Of a DNA stretch of 29,467 nucleotides, positions 7,503 through 14,265 are shown one piece after another. The notes below the pieces were generated by a model, which saw nothing but the letters and a program-made list of their open reading frames with translations, was not told where the DNA came from and searched no databases. The position numbers and the translations under genes were made by a program. Numbering within the stretch: the first letter of the stretch is position 1; every line of letters starts with the position of its first letter. The stretch is from UBA2020 sp964551435 (GTDB lineage Bacteria; Pseudomonadota; Alphaproteobacteria; Micavibrionales; UBA2020). The DNA lies in contig CAZKBS010000025.1 of NCBI GenBank assembly GCA_964551435.1, positions 1-29,467 on the forward strand. The letters run 5' to 3'.

Positions 7503-7531
7503 TATATAGAAGAAACCCTACAAAAATCCAA
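7503..7531 (-). promoter_or_regulatory. Promoter of hrcA giving a near-leaderless mRNA
   Basis: Minus strand: -35 TTGGAT (7531-7526), 17-bp spacer, -10 TATATA (7508-7503). Only 8 nt separate the -10 from the ATG at 7494, so the start would fall at about 7496. This agrees with the absence of a Shine-Dalgarno sequence. Confidence 0.5.
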
Positions 7532-7566
7532 TAATTACAACGCTGTGATATAAACAGCATCTAAGA

Positions 7567-7594
7567 TTGACATAACTAGAAAAATCCTTATAGT
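7567..7594 (+). promoter_or_regulatory. Strong promoter of the J-domain gene
   Basis: Consensus -35 TTGACA (7567-7572), 16-bp spacer, -10 TATAGT (7589-7594). Predicted start is near 7601, about 45 nt before the ATG. It lies back to back with the hrcA promoter. Confidence 0.65.
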
Positions 7595-7646
7595 TTTCAC
7601 GGTCAATAATAAAAAAACGAATCCTGCGAGAGTTTTGAGCATCCCC

Positions 7647-8444
7647 ATGAGCCAAAAACCCGATTTTTATGAAGTACTCGGCGTCGAGAAAACGGCCAGC
7701 GAAGCGGACATCAAAAAAGCGTTCATGCGCATCACGATGACCTGCCACCCTGACTCCGCCCCGTACAAAAAACTGAACGACGCGCAAAAAGCCGAAGCCG
7801 ATACCAAATTCATGTATGGCAAGGAAGCGCAGGCCGTTCTGACCGACCCCGTGAAGCGCGCGACCTATGACAGGCTCGGCCATGCGGGTCTGGATGCGTC
7901 GAATAACGGCTCCACCCAGTCGCCCGGCTGGAGCGATGCGATGGGCCCCGTCAAAAAACGTACCCGCACGCAGGAAGAAACCTTCGATTATTTCGACCGC
8001 GCCGCGGTGCGCAACGGTGATACGCCCTCGACATCCAAGCCGGCCGATAATAACGGCCCTGCGTTGAGCGAAGAAGAAATGCGCGCCGCCGCGCGCGCCG
8101 CCCGCCGCCGTGGCCGCGGTCAGGACAACGCTGCCGAAACGGTTGAGACGCCTGCCGCAAAGGTGGAGCCGAAGCCCGAAACCAGACCGCAAGTCAAACC
8201 CGTGGTCGTCGAGCGTCCGGCGGAAAAACCGCTCACATCCGGCGCGGCATCGATTTTCGAAGGCGTGGCAGGCAAAATGACCGAAGCCGCAGGCCGTTTG
8301 CGCGATGCCGTCAAGGCGGATGCCAACCTGCCTGTCGAGGCGCTGGAAAAATTCCGCGACAATCTGCAAGACCTCATCGGCGAGGTTGATCAGGCCATCC
8401 ATCACGCCCGCCGCAGCGGGCCCAAGGGCGGCTATAACCGCTGA
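7647..8444 (+). CDS. J-domain protein (class C, DnaJ-like)
   Basis: 265 aa. Residues 5-82 form a J domain: DFYEVLGV, then helix II with KKAFMRITMTCHPDS (HPD at 34-36), and ATYDRLGHAGL ending helix IV. There is no Gly/Phe region, zinc motif or class A substrate domain. Instead there is a low-complexity Ala/Arg and Pro/Glu/Val-rich linker (about 140-200) and a C-terminal segment of about 60 residues predicted helical. The HPD triad implies it can stimulate an Hsp70 ATPase, presumably the local DnaK. Its client is unknown. The ATG at 7647 resembles the start of dnaJ here (MSxKxDFYxVLGV). A TTG at 7635 would add four residues. It diverges from hrcA across a shared promoter region and ends before a terminator-like hairpin. 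Confidence 0.93.
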   Translation: MSQKPDFYEVLGVEKTASEADIKKAFMRITMTCHPDSAPYKKLNDAQKAEADTKFMYGKEAQAVLTDPVKRATYDRLGHAGLDASNNGSTQSPGWSDAMGPVKKRTRTQEETFDYFDRAAVRNGDTPSTSKPADNNGPALSEEEMRAAARAARRRGRGQDNAAETVETPAAKVEPKPETRPQVKPVVVERPAEKPLTSGAASIFEGVAGKMTEAAGRLRDAVKADANLPVEALEKFRDNLQDLIGEVDQAIHHARRSGPKGGYNR

Positions 8445-8470
8445 TTTTACCGGTAATTCCGGTGGCTTTT

Positions 8471-8502
8471 CGGCCTGCATGTTTTATACTGCAGGCCGTT
8501 TT
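8471..8502 (+). terminator. Intrinsic terminator after the J-domain gene
   Basis: A perfect 9-bp GC-rich stem (8471-8479 with 8490-8498, 10-nt loop) is followed by TTTT. It lies 26 bp after the J-domain stop and before rph. The short T-run allows some read-through into rph. Confidence 0.65.
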
Positions 8503-8541
8503 GCGTAAATGAAGATATATCTCCAGATGAAAGGACTTTCC

Positions 8542-9270
8542 ATGCGTCCCTCCGGCCGCGCGCCTGATGCTCTCCGTACCGTTTCGCTCGAACCCGGTTT
8601 TTCCAAACACGCCGAAGGCTCCTGCCTTGTGCGTTTTGGTGATACGCATGTACTCTGCACCGCCACGGTCGAAGAGCGTGTGCCGCCATGGCTGAAAGGC
8701 AAAGGCAAGGGCTGGGTCACGGCGGAATACGGCATGCTGCCGCGCTCTACCGGTTCGCGCACCGACCGCGAGGCGGCGAAGGGCAAACAATCCGGCCGCA
8801 CGCAGGAAATTCAGCGTCTGATTGGCCGCGCGCTGCGCGCCGTCATCGATCTTGAAAAACTGGGGGAGATTCAAATCACCCTAGATTGCGACGTTATTCA
8901 GGCCGACGGCGGCACGCGCACGGCGGCGATTACGGGGGCCTATGTCGCGCTGCGCATGGCGGTCGATCATCTGCTGCGCATCGGCGCGGTCAAGCAAGAC
9001 CCGATTGTCGATTCAGTCGCGGCGGTATCCTGCGGACTTTATCAGGGCACGCCGGTGCTGGATCTTGATTACGCCGAAGATTCCAACGCCGAAGCCGACG
9101 CCAATTTTGTCATCACCGGCACGGGCGGGCTGGTTGAAATTCAGGGCACGGCCGAACACCGCGCGTTCAGCGAAGAGCAATTCCTCGCGCTGCTCAAACT
9201 TGCACGCAAAGGCGTGGGCGCGCTGGCCGATTTGCAAAAGAGCGCTGCCGCCTCACAGCCGCGCGCCTGA
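8542..9270 (+). CDS. rph: Ribonuclease PH
   Basis: Phosphorolytic 3'-to-5' exoribonuclease that trims tRNA 3' ends; a cytosolic hexamer in known cases. The 242-aa protein shows the family sequence throughout: RPSGRAPDALR at the start, GDTHVLCTATVEE, GWVTAEYGMLPRST, GRTQEIQRLIGRALRA, then CDVIQADGGTRTAAITGA and LDLDYAEDS near the active site. The ATG at 8542 follows AAAGGA by 7 nt and gives the normal length. In-frame ATGs at 8509 and 8527 would only add unrelated residues. It heads a same-strand cluster with an ankyrin gene, rdgB and hemW. Confidence 0.97.
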   Translation: MRPSGRAPDALRTVSLEPGFSKHAEGSCLVRFGDTHVLCTATVEERVPPWLKGKGKGWVTAEYGMLPRSTGSRTDREAAKGKQSGRTQEIQRLIGRALRAVIDLEKLGEIQITLDCDVIQADGGTRTAAITGAYVALRMAVDHLLRIGAVKQDPIVDSVAAVSCGLYQGTPVLDLDYAEDSNAEADANFVITGTGGLVEIQGTAEHRAFSEEQFLALLKLARKGVGALADLQKSAAASQPRA

Positions 9271-9291
9271 TTGTTAAAAAGGATATTTTGG

Positions 9292-10386
9292 ATGAAACCG
9301 CAAAAGCCGATGCAGGAAACCCTGCGCTATAAAAACTACGTCGCCAATCTGCGCCACAAACCGCCCTATGCGAAGGAAGCGGCGCTTTTGAAGGAAATCG
9401 CGGGCGGCGTACAGTGGCGCATGGATGCCGCCATCGAGGCGATTGTGACCTCATCGCAAAAAAAAGACGGCTATCACGATATCGCCTATATCAATCACTA
9501 CAATATCCTGAAACAGGCCGCCATGTTCGGCCGTCTGCAAACTACGCAAAAGCTGGCCGCTGTGCTGGAATATGCGGGCGAGGGTAAACACGCGGCCAGC
9601 AATGCCGTACATGCTGCCTTCGAGGTTGCTGTCACCCACGGCCATTACAAAGTTGCGGATTACCTGCATGAAAAATGCCATGCCCGCCCCGGTTATGATA
9701 CGGGCGACCACACGCCCGCCGCGATGGGCTGGGCGATTGAAACGGCGGATTTGAAAAAAATCGCCTATCTGGTCGATAAAGGCGATAACCCCTCCGCCGC
9801 GCTGGTATCTGCCGTCAGCAACAAGAAAACGGCGCGTGCGGTGATGGAACTGCTGCTCGATAAAGGGGCGGACATCAATTATGCCGCCCGCGGTTTCTGG
9901 ACGCCGTTTTTGCAGGCGGTGAAATACCGCCGCTTTGATCTGGCGGAATTCCTGCTCGACAAAGGCGCCGACCCGTCCAAATCCGGCGGCGAAGCCATGC
10001 TCAACCTGATGGAAGCGGGCAACAACAAACTGCTGCAAAAAATCATCGCGCAGGGCGCGGCGCCGGATGCCGACCTTGTGCAGCGCGCGCTCTATGCGGG
10101 CAATATCGATGCGGCGGAGATCATGATGAAATCCGGCAAAGTCGATATCAACGCGCAGGGTGGGATTATTTTGCTGGCGGCGGTGCGCTGCAAACAGCAG
10201 CCCGAAGCCGTCATGTTCTGCCTCACGCAGGGCGCGGACCCGGCGCTGGCGCTGGCAACCGCGCAGCGGCCCAAACAGCCGTGGGAACGTGCAAACGACG
10301 ACGAACAGATCAAAGATTATCTGGTCAGACTGGTGCAGCAAAACCCCGCCGCCAAGCCCGCTGCGCCCAAACCGCCGCAGCCGTAA
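9292..10386 (+). CDS. Divergent ankyrin-repeat protein in the rph-rdgB cluster
   Basis: A 364-aa soluble protein without signal or membrane segments. From about residue 70 it consists of degenerate ankyrin-like helix pairs. The clearest are LLLDKGADINYAARGFWTPFLQAV (187-210, in two recognisable halves), FLLDKGADPSKSGG (220-233) and LTQGADPALALATAQ near 311-325. A Pro/Ala-rich tail ends it. ATG at 9292 follows AAAAAGGA by 8 nt; an upstream TTG directly after the rph stop is less likely. It starts 21 bp after rph and ends 20 bp before rdgB, so co-transcription is likely. It is unrelated in detail to the ankyrin protein at 3500-4297. Its function is unknown; protein binding is the general expectation. 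Confidence 0.88.
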   Translation: MKPQKPMQETLRYKNYVANLRHKPPYAKEAALLKEIAGGVQWRMDAAIEAIVTSSQKKDGYHDIAYINHYNILKQAAMFGRLQTTQKLAAVLEYAGEGKHAASNAVHAAFEVAVTHGHYKVADYLHEKCHARPGYDTGDHTPAAMGWAIETADLKKIAYLVDKGDNPSAALVSAVSNKKTARAVMELLLDKGADINYAARGFWTPFLQAVKYRRFDLAEFLLDKGADPSKSGGEAMLNLMEAGNNKLLQKIIAQGAAPDADLVQRALYAGNIDAAEIMMKSGKVDINAQGGIILLAAVRCKQQPEAVMFCLTQGADPALALATAQRPKQPWERANDDEQIKDYLVRLVQQNPAAKPAAPKPPQP

Positions 10387-10406
10387 CACAGAGCAGGACA
10401 TCCCCT

Positions 10407-11069
10407 ATGACCATTCATATCCTTCGCGCCGACAACGATGAATCTCCGCCGCGCATTTTTGACGGCGATGAAATCGTCTTCGCCACGCATAACGCGGGCA
10501 AGGTGAAGGAAATCCGCGACCTGCTGGGCACGCGGGTGAAATTTGTGACGATTGCGGGTGATTACGGGCTTGAATCTCCGGCCGAAACCGGCACGACCTT
10601 TGTCGAGAACGCGCTCATCAAGGCGCGTTTTGTGGCGGAAAAAACCGGCAAGGTCGCGCTTGCCGATGACAGCGGCATTTGCATGGCGGCGATTGACGGC
10701 CAGCCCGGCGTTTACGCTGCCGACTGGGCCGAAAAGCCCGACGGCACGCGCGATTTCGGCATGGCGATGCAAAAGGCGCATGCGATGGCCGTGGAAAAAC
10801 ACGGTGATTGGGATAACGCGCCCAAGGAAGCCTATTTCGTTTCCTGCCTTGTGCTGGCGTGGCCCGACGGTCATGCGGAAGCGGTCGAAGGTCATTCGCA
10901 CGGCACGCTGGTCTGGCCGCCGCGCGGCGAACAGGGCTTTGGTTATGATCCGATGTTCGTGCCTGCGGGCGATACCCGCACCTATGGCGAGATGCCGCCC
11001 GAAGACAAAAAGAAAACCAGTCACCGCGCCGAAGCTTTCCGGCTGCTTTTTGCGCGATGCTTCCGCTAG
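10407..11069 (+). CDS. rdgB: XTP/dITP diphosphatase (RdgB/HAM1 family)
   Basis: Hydrolyses dITP and XTP to monophosphates, keeping deaminated purines out of DNA. The 220-aa protein has the family landmarks: VFATHNAGKVKEIRDLL near the start, LADDSGI with the catalytic Asp, the GFGYDPMFVP motif and the closing KTSHRAEAF. It is slightly longer than typical members because of a 20-residue N-terminal extension. ATG at 10407 follows an AGGA 8 nt upstream. Its stop lies inside the start of hemW, so the two are probably translationally coupled. Confidence 0.96.
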   Translation: MTIHILRADNDESPPRIFDGDEIVFATHNAGKVKEIRDLLGTRVKFVTIAGDYGLESPAETGTTFVENALIKARFVAEKTGKVALADDSGICMAAIDGQPGVYAADWAEKPDGTRDFGMAMQKAHAMAVEKHGDWDNAPKEAYFVSCLVLAWPDGHAEAVEGHSHGTLVWPPRGEQGFGYDPMFVPAGDTRTYGEMPPEDKKKTSHRAEAFRLLFARCFR

Positions 11070-12250
11070 GCGCATCGGCAAGCCGGGACGAGGGTAGCGA
11101 AAAGGGTCTCGCCCTTTACGTGCATTGGCCGTTTTGCAAATTCAAATGCCCGTACTGTGATTTCAACAGCCATGTGCGCGAAAAAATCTCGCATCAGGAC
11201 TGGCGCGATGCCTATGTGCGCGAAATGCGCCACTACCGCGCGCTGACGGGCCCGCGCCATGTGCAGTCGGTTTTTTTCGGCGGCGGTACCCCGTCGTTGA
11301 TGGAGCCGGAAACCGCAGGTCTTGTGATTGATACGATTGCCGATTTGTGGGGCCTGCCGCAGGGGACCGAGGTTACGCTGGAGGCGAACCCGACCTCCGT
11401 CGAGGCGGACAAGCTGCGCGGATTCAAATCCGCAGGCGTCAACCGCGTGTCGCTGGGCGTGCAGGCGCTGAATGACGCGGATCTGAAAACGCTGGGCCGC
11501 CAGCACAGCGCGGCGGAGGCGATGGCTGCCGTCAAGCTGGCCGCGCAGATTTTTGACCGTTATTCATTCGACCTGATTTACGCGCGTCCCGCGCAAAGCG
11601 TGGCGGACTGGCGCGCGGAGCTTTCCGCCGCGCTGCCTTATGCGCGCGGGCATATGTCCCTTTATCAGCTGACGATAGAAGAGGGCACGCAGTACCATAC
11701 GCTTTTCATGCGCGGCGATTTGAAAATCCCCGACGAAGAAACCGCGGCGCAGATGTTCGAGCTGACGCAGGAAATGATGGAAGCCGCGGGCATGCCGGCC
11801 TATGAAGTGTCCAATCACGCGCGCCTTGGCGAGGAGTCGCGGCATAATCTGGTTTACTGGCGCTATGGCGATTATGCCGGCATTGGCCCGGGCGCGCATG
11901 GCCGCCTGACCATCGATGGCGTCAAACAGGCGACGCGGGCGCACCGCGCGCCCGAAATGTGGCTGGAGCGTGTCCGCGCCGAAGGCCACGGCGCGCACCC
12001 GTTTGATGCGGTCGATTTTGCAGAACGCGGGCGCGAGGCCCTGATGATGGGCCTGCGGCTGGCCGAGGGGGTGCCTGTTTCGCGTATTGAAGCCGAAACA
12101 GGGCAGGATTTTTCAGCGTTTGTTAACCTCCGTCAGGTGAGAATACTGGAGGATGAGGGGCTTTTGTCCTTCAGCCACGGCACGCTGGCCGCCACGCCGC
12201 AAGGACGGCAGAAGCTGAACGCGGTGCTGTCCTTCCTGCTTGCCGCCTGA
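11057..12250 (+). CDS. hemW: Radical SAM heme chaperone HemW (formerly HemN-like)
   Basis: Radical-SAM protein of the HemN family, whose HemW branch inserts heme into respiratory enzymes rather than oxidising coproporphyrinogen. The 397-aa protein has the cluster motif CKFKCPYC (Cys27, Cys31, Cys34) followed by DFNSH. It also has the SAM-binding FFGGGTPS, GVNRVSLGVQ, the SFDLIYARPAQ strand (usually D-L-I-Y-G-L-P) and the C-terminal HemN domain. HemW is preferred over HemN because of the length and the cluster context rph-rdgB-hemW, common in Alphaproteobacteria. ATG at 11057 overlaps the end of rdgB by 13 bp. Confidence 0.95.
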   Translation: MLPLGASASRDEGSEKGLALYVHWPFCKFKCPYCDFNSHVREKISHQDWRDAYVREMRHYRALTGPRHVQSVFFGGGTPSLMEPETAGLVIDTIADLWGLPQGTEVTLEANPTSVEADKLRGFKSAGVNRVSLGVQALNDADLKTLGRQHSAAEAMAAVKLAAQIFDRYSFDLIYARPAQSVADWRAELSAALPYARGHMSLYQLTIEEGTQYHTLFMRGDLKIPDEETAAQMFELTQEMMEAAGMPAYEVSNHARLGEESRHNLVYWRYGDYAGIGPGAHGRLTIDGVKQATRAHRAPEMWLERVRAEGHGAHPFDAVDFAERGREALMMGLRLAEGVPVSRIEAETGQDFSAFVNLRQVRILEDEGLLSFSHGTLAATPQGRQKLNAVLSFLLAA

Positions 12251-12290
12251 GCCGAACCTGCTGCCGACTGACCGACGGAGACTCCCTTCG

Positions 12291-13145
12291 ATGCAACAAA
12301 TCGATTTCGTGACCAATCCGCGCACGTTCATGGCCCATTTCGGGACGTGGCTGAAAGCGCATCCGGCCGAACATAACGTCATCCTGTCGATGTGCCAGAT
12401 GGCCGAGCGTATGCTTGCACGCGGGGAGCGTCCGGATATCCGCTTCGTCACCCAAAGCGAGGACGGCGAGGCGCAGCTCGCCGCCGTGCAGATGCCGCCG
12501 CATAATCTGGTGCTCAGCCGTTTTGCGGGCGAAGACCTCTCCGCCCTTGCCGCGCGCATGGCGGAGGCGACGCCGAGTTTCCCCGCCATCGTTGGGCCGA
12601 GCGATGTTGCCGCGGCCTTTGCCGATCATTGGGCGCGCATAACGGGGCAGAAAACCGTCGAATATATGGACCAGATTATCTATTCGCTCAAAACCGTGCA
12701 TTTCCCGCCCGATATCGCGGGCAGTTTCCGTCTGGCGCGCGAAGACGAGGCGCCGCTGCTGGCGTCATGGATGAAGGCCTTCGCCGAAGACAGCCTGCCC
12801 AAGGCCGAACATCTAAGCGCCGAAGAGGCGCTGCGTAAAACAAGAGACCGCATCGCGCAGGGCAGCCTTGCCGTGTGGGATGTGGACGGCAAAGCCGTAT
12901 CGCAGGCGGGCGTATCGGGCACCGACAGCGTGGCGCGCGTGAGTCTTGTCTATACCCCGCCCGAACACCGCGGCAAAGGCTATGCCAGCGCGGTTGTGGC
13001 GCGGCTGTCGCAGCAGCTTTTGGAACAGGGGCGGGAGATGTGCTGCCTTTACGCCGATGCGCGCAATCCGGTATCGAATTCCATCTACCGCAAAATCGGC
13101 TATCAATTCGTCGGCCGCTCCAGCCTTTATGTGCTGCAGAAATAA
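12291..13145 (+). CDS. GNAT-family N-acetyltransferase
   Basis: 284 aa. The C-terminal half (about 160-284) is a GNAT fold with SLVYTPPEHRGKGYASAVVARL, containing the acetyl-CoA-binding HRGKGYA loop, and the closing ARNPVSNSIYRKIGY typical of motif B. The N-terminal half has no clear signature but is arranged as in two-domain GNAT proteins of unknown substrate. ATG at 12291 follows GGAG at 10 nt. A TTG inside the hemW end would add 17 unsupported residues. It starts 40 bp after hemW and could be in the same transcript. The substrate cannot be told from sequence. Confidence 0.9.
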   Translation: MQQIDFVTNPRTFMAHFGTWLKAHPAEHNVILSMCQMAERMLARGERPDIRFVTQSEDGEAQLAAVQMPPHNLVLSRFAGEDLSALAARMAEATPSFPAIVGPSDVAAAFADHWARITGQKTVEYMDQIIYSLKTVHFPPDIAGSFRLAREDEAPLLASWMKAFAEDSLPKAEHLSAEEALRKTRDRIAQGSLAVWDVDGKAVSQAGVSGTDSVARVSLVYTPPEHRGKGYASAVVARLSQQLLEQGREMCCLYADARNPVSNSIYRKIGYQFVGRSSLYVLQK

Positions 13146-13170
13146 ATCTGCTTATGCGGCGCGTCTGTCT

Positions 13171-13265
13171 GGACACCGGCTTTCGCCGGTGTGACGATGT
13201 GTGCTGCGTACATCTTGAATGCCCTATAGAACAAAAATCCGTCACACCGGCGAAAGCCGGTGTCC
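13171..13265. repeat. REP-like palindrome pair (inverted doublet)
   Basis: Two 26-bp copies, 13171-13196 and 13240-13265, are perfect reverse complements of each other. Each contains its own short hairpin (ACCGGC-TTTC-GCCGGT core). They flank a 43-bp spacer between convergent genes. This matches the architecture of REP/REPIN-type dispersed repeats. No other copy was noticed in the window. It may also act as a transcription barrier for the flanking genes. Confidence 0.75.
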
Positions 13266-13308
13266 ACAAGGCCGCAGGTCGCCCGCGGCAAGGATAAACG
13301 GAAAAGCT

Positions 13309-14058
13309 TTAAAGGTCGAAGCTGCGGCCTTTGGATTTGAACTGCGGCGCTTCGGGGGCAGGGATGTTGTCGAGCGCGGCGGTGAGTTTCTGGCAGACCT
13401 CGGCATAGGCGTCCGACAGCATGTTGTAGGACATCACCATCTGCTTGCGCATCGCGGTCAGATTTTCTTTGGATACGGCGTCTTCTGCCGTGCGCGGTGC
13501 GCTCTGGCCAGGCAGGTTTGTCTCGACGCCCATCGACTGCGCGACTTTGCCGAACAGATCACGCAATTCCGGATCGGGGATATCGGTCATGATGCCGAAC
13601 GCGCCGACCGGTTTTTCGGTCATGATTTTTTGATGGATGATCTGGCGGCTTTTCGGCAGGTCGCCTTCGGCGGCTTCGATCAGGCGCTTGCAATCGAAAA
13701 TCGCGGCTTCGTAGCCTGTTGTGTATTCGACGTTGAAATACATTTGTTCGAACTGCGGCGGCTTCACGCCGACAGACGAGGCGAGGGAGGAGCTGCGCAT
13801 GCTGGCCTTGCTGAGCGCGCCGGTCATGGAACCGGGGGCGCCGCCGGGGGCGCCGTCCATCAGATGCTTGACGCCGCTGGCCAAAAGGCTCCAAGCCTCT
13901 TTCTCCGCGCTTTCACGCATGGCACCGGGGGCGGTCAGGGAAATGTCGATAATCAGCGAGGGGGCAATCGCGGCCTGTTGTGCCTCGATGGTTTCTAAAA
14001 CCTTGCGCAGGGTCAGGTAACGGTCGCCTTGGAAGCGGGGATTGTTCTGGTCGGTCAT
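13309..14058 (-). CDS. Protein of unknown function
   Basis: A 249-aa soluble protein without a signal peptide or an obvious family. It has an amphipathic N-terminal half, a Gly/Ala/Pro/Met-rich loop (about 68-80), a segment with FDCKRLIEAAEGDLPKSRQ in the middle, and a helical C-terminus with conserved-looking YNMLSDAYAEVCQKL, then a basic end. ATG at 14058 follows GGGGG closely; a TTG four codons upstream is an alternative. Good coding character and its own promoter with a structured leader support a real gene. It converges on the GNAT gene across the REP-like pair. Confidence 0.8.
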   Translation of the reverse strand: MTDQNNPRFQGDRYLTLRKVLETIEAQQAAIAPSLIIDISLTAPGAMRESAEKEAWSLLASGVKHLMDGAPGGAPGSMTGALSKASMRSSSLASSVGVKPPQFEQMYFNVEYTTGYEAAIFDCKRLIEAAEGDLPKSRQIIHQKIMTEKPVGAFGIMTDIPDPELRDLFGKVAQSMGVETNLPGQSAPRTAEDAVSKENLTAMRKQMVMSYNMLSDAYAEVCQKLTAALDNIPAPEAPQFKSKGRSFDL

Positions 14059-14087
14059 AAAAGCCCCCAAAAATCTGGCCTGAAAGC

Positions 14088-14125
14088 CGCGCGAAACCTG
14101 AAAAATCCAGTGGTTTCAACGCGCG
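14088..14125 (-). other. 5'-leader hairpin of the unknown gene
   Basis: Arms CGCGCGAAACC (14088-14098) and GGTTTC-AA-CGCGCG (14112-14125) pair over 11 bp with a 2-nt bulge. The hairpin lies at the very 5' end of the predicted transcript (start near 14129), 30 nt before the ATG. It could stabilise or regulate the mRNA. Confidence 0.45.
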
Positions 14126-14135
14126 GATATTTACT

Positions 14136-14164
14136 TTTATAGCAAATATTTCCGATTCTTGCAA
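14136..14164 (-). promoter_or_regulatory. Promoter of the unknown gene at 13309-14058
   Basis: Minus strand: -35 TTGCAA (14164-14159), 17-bp spacer, -10 TATAAA (14141-14136). Confidence 0.55.
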
Positions 14165-14213
14165 TTAAATGACATAATATTCTTTATGGCCGTCGGCATT
14201 TCAGGGGGTGGGG

Positions 14214-14257
14214 CATCAAAAAACGCCGGAACCCGCGGGCTCCAGCGTTTTTTGATG
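14214..14257 (-). terminator. Intrinsic terminator of the exported-protein gene
   Basis: CATCAAAAAACGC (14214-14226) and its exact complement (14245-14257) form a 13-bp outer stem. The inner loop can pair further. On the minus strand the stem ends in six T, and it begins 8 bp after the stop codon. It is symmetrical, so it could work in both directions. Confidence 0.8.
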
Positions 14258-14265
14258 TCGTCCGA

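Noticed and set aside
8449..8463. Short inverted repeat ACCGG-TAATT-CCGGT after the J-domain gene
   Set aside because: Only 5-bp arms; the adjacent 9-bp hairpin at 8471-8502 is the convincing terminator.
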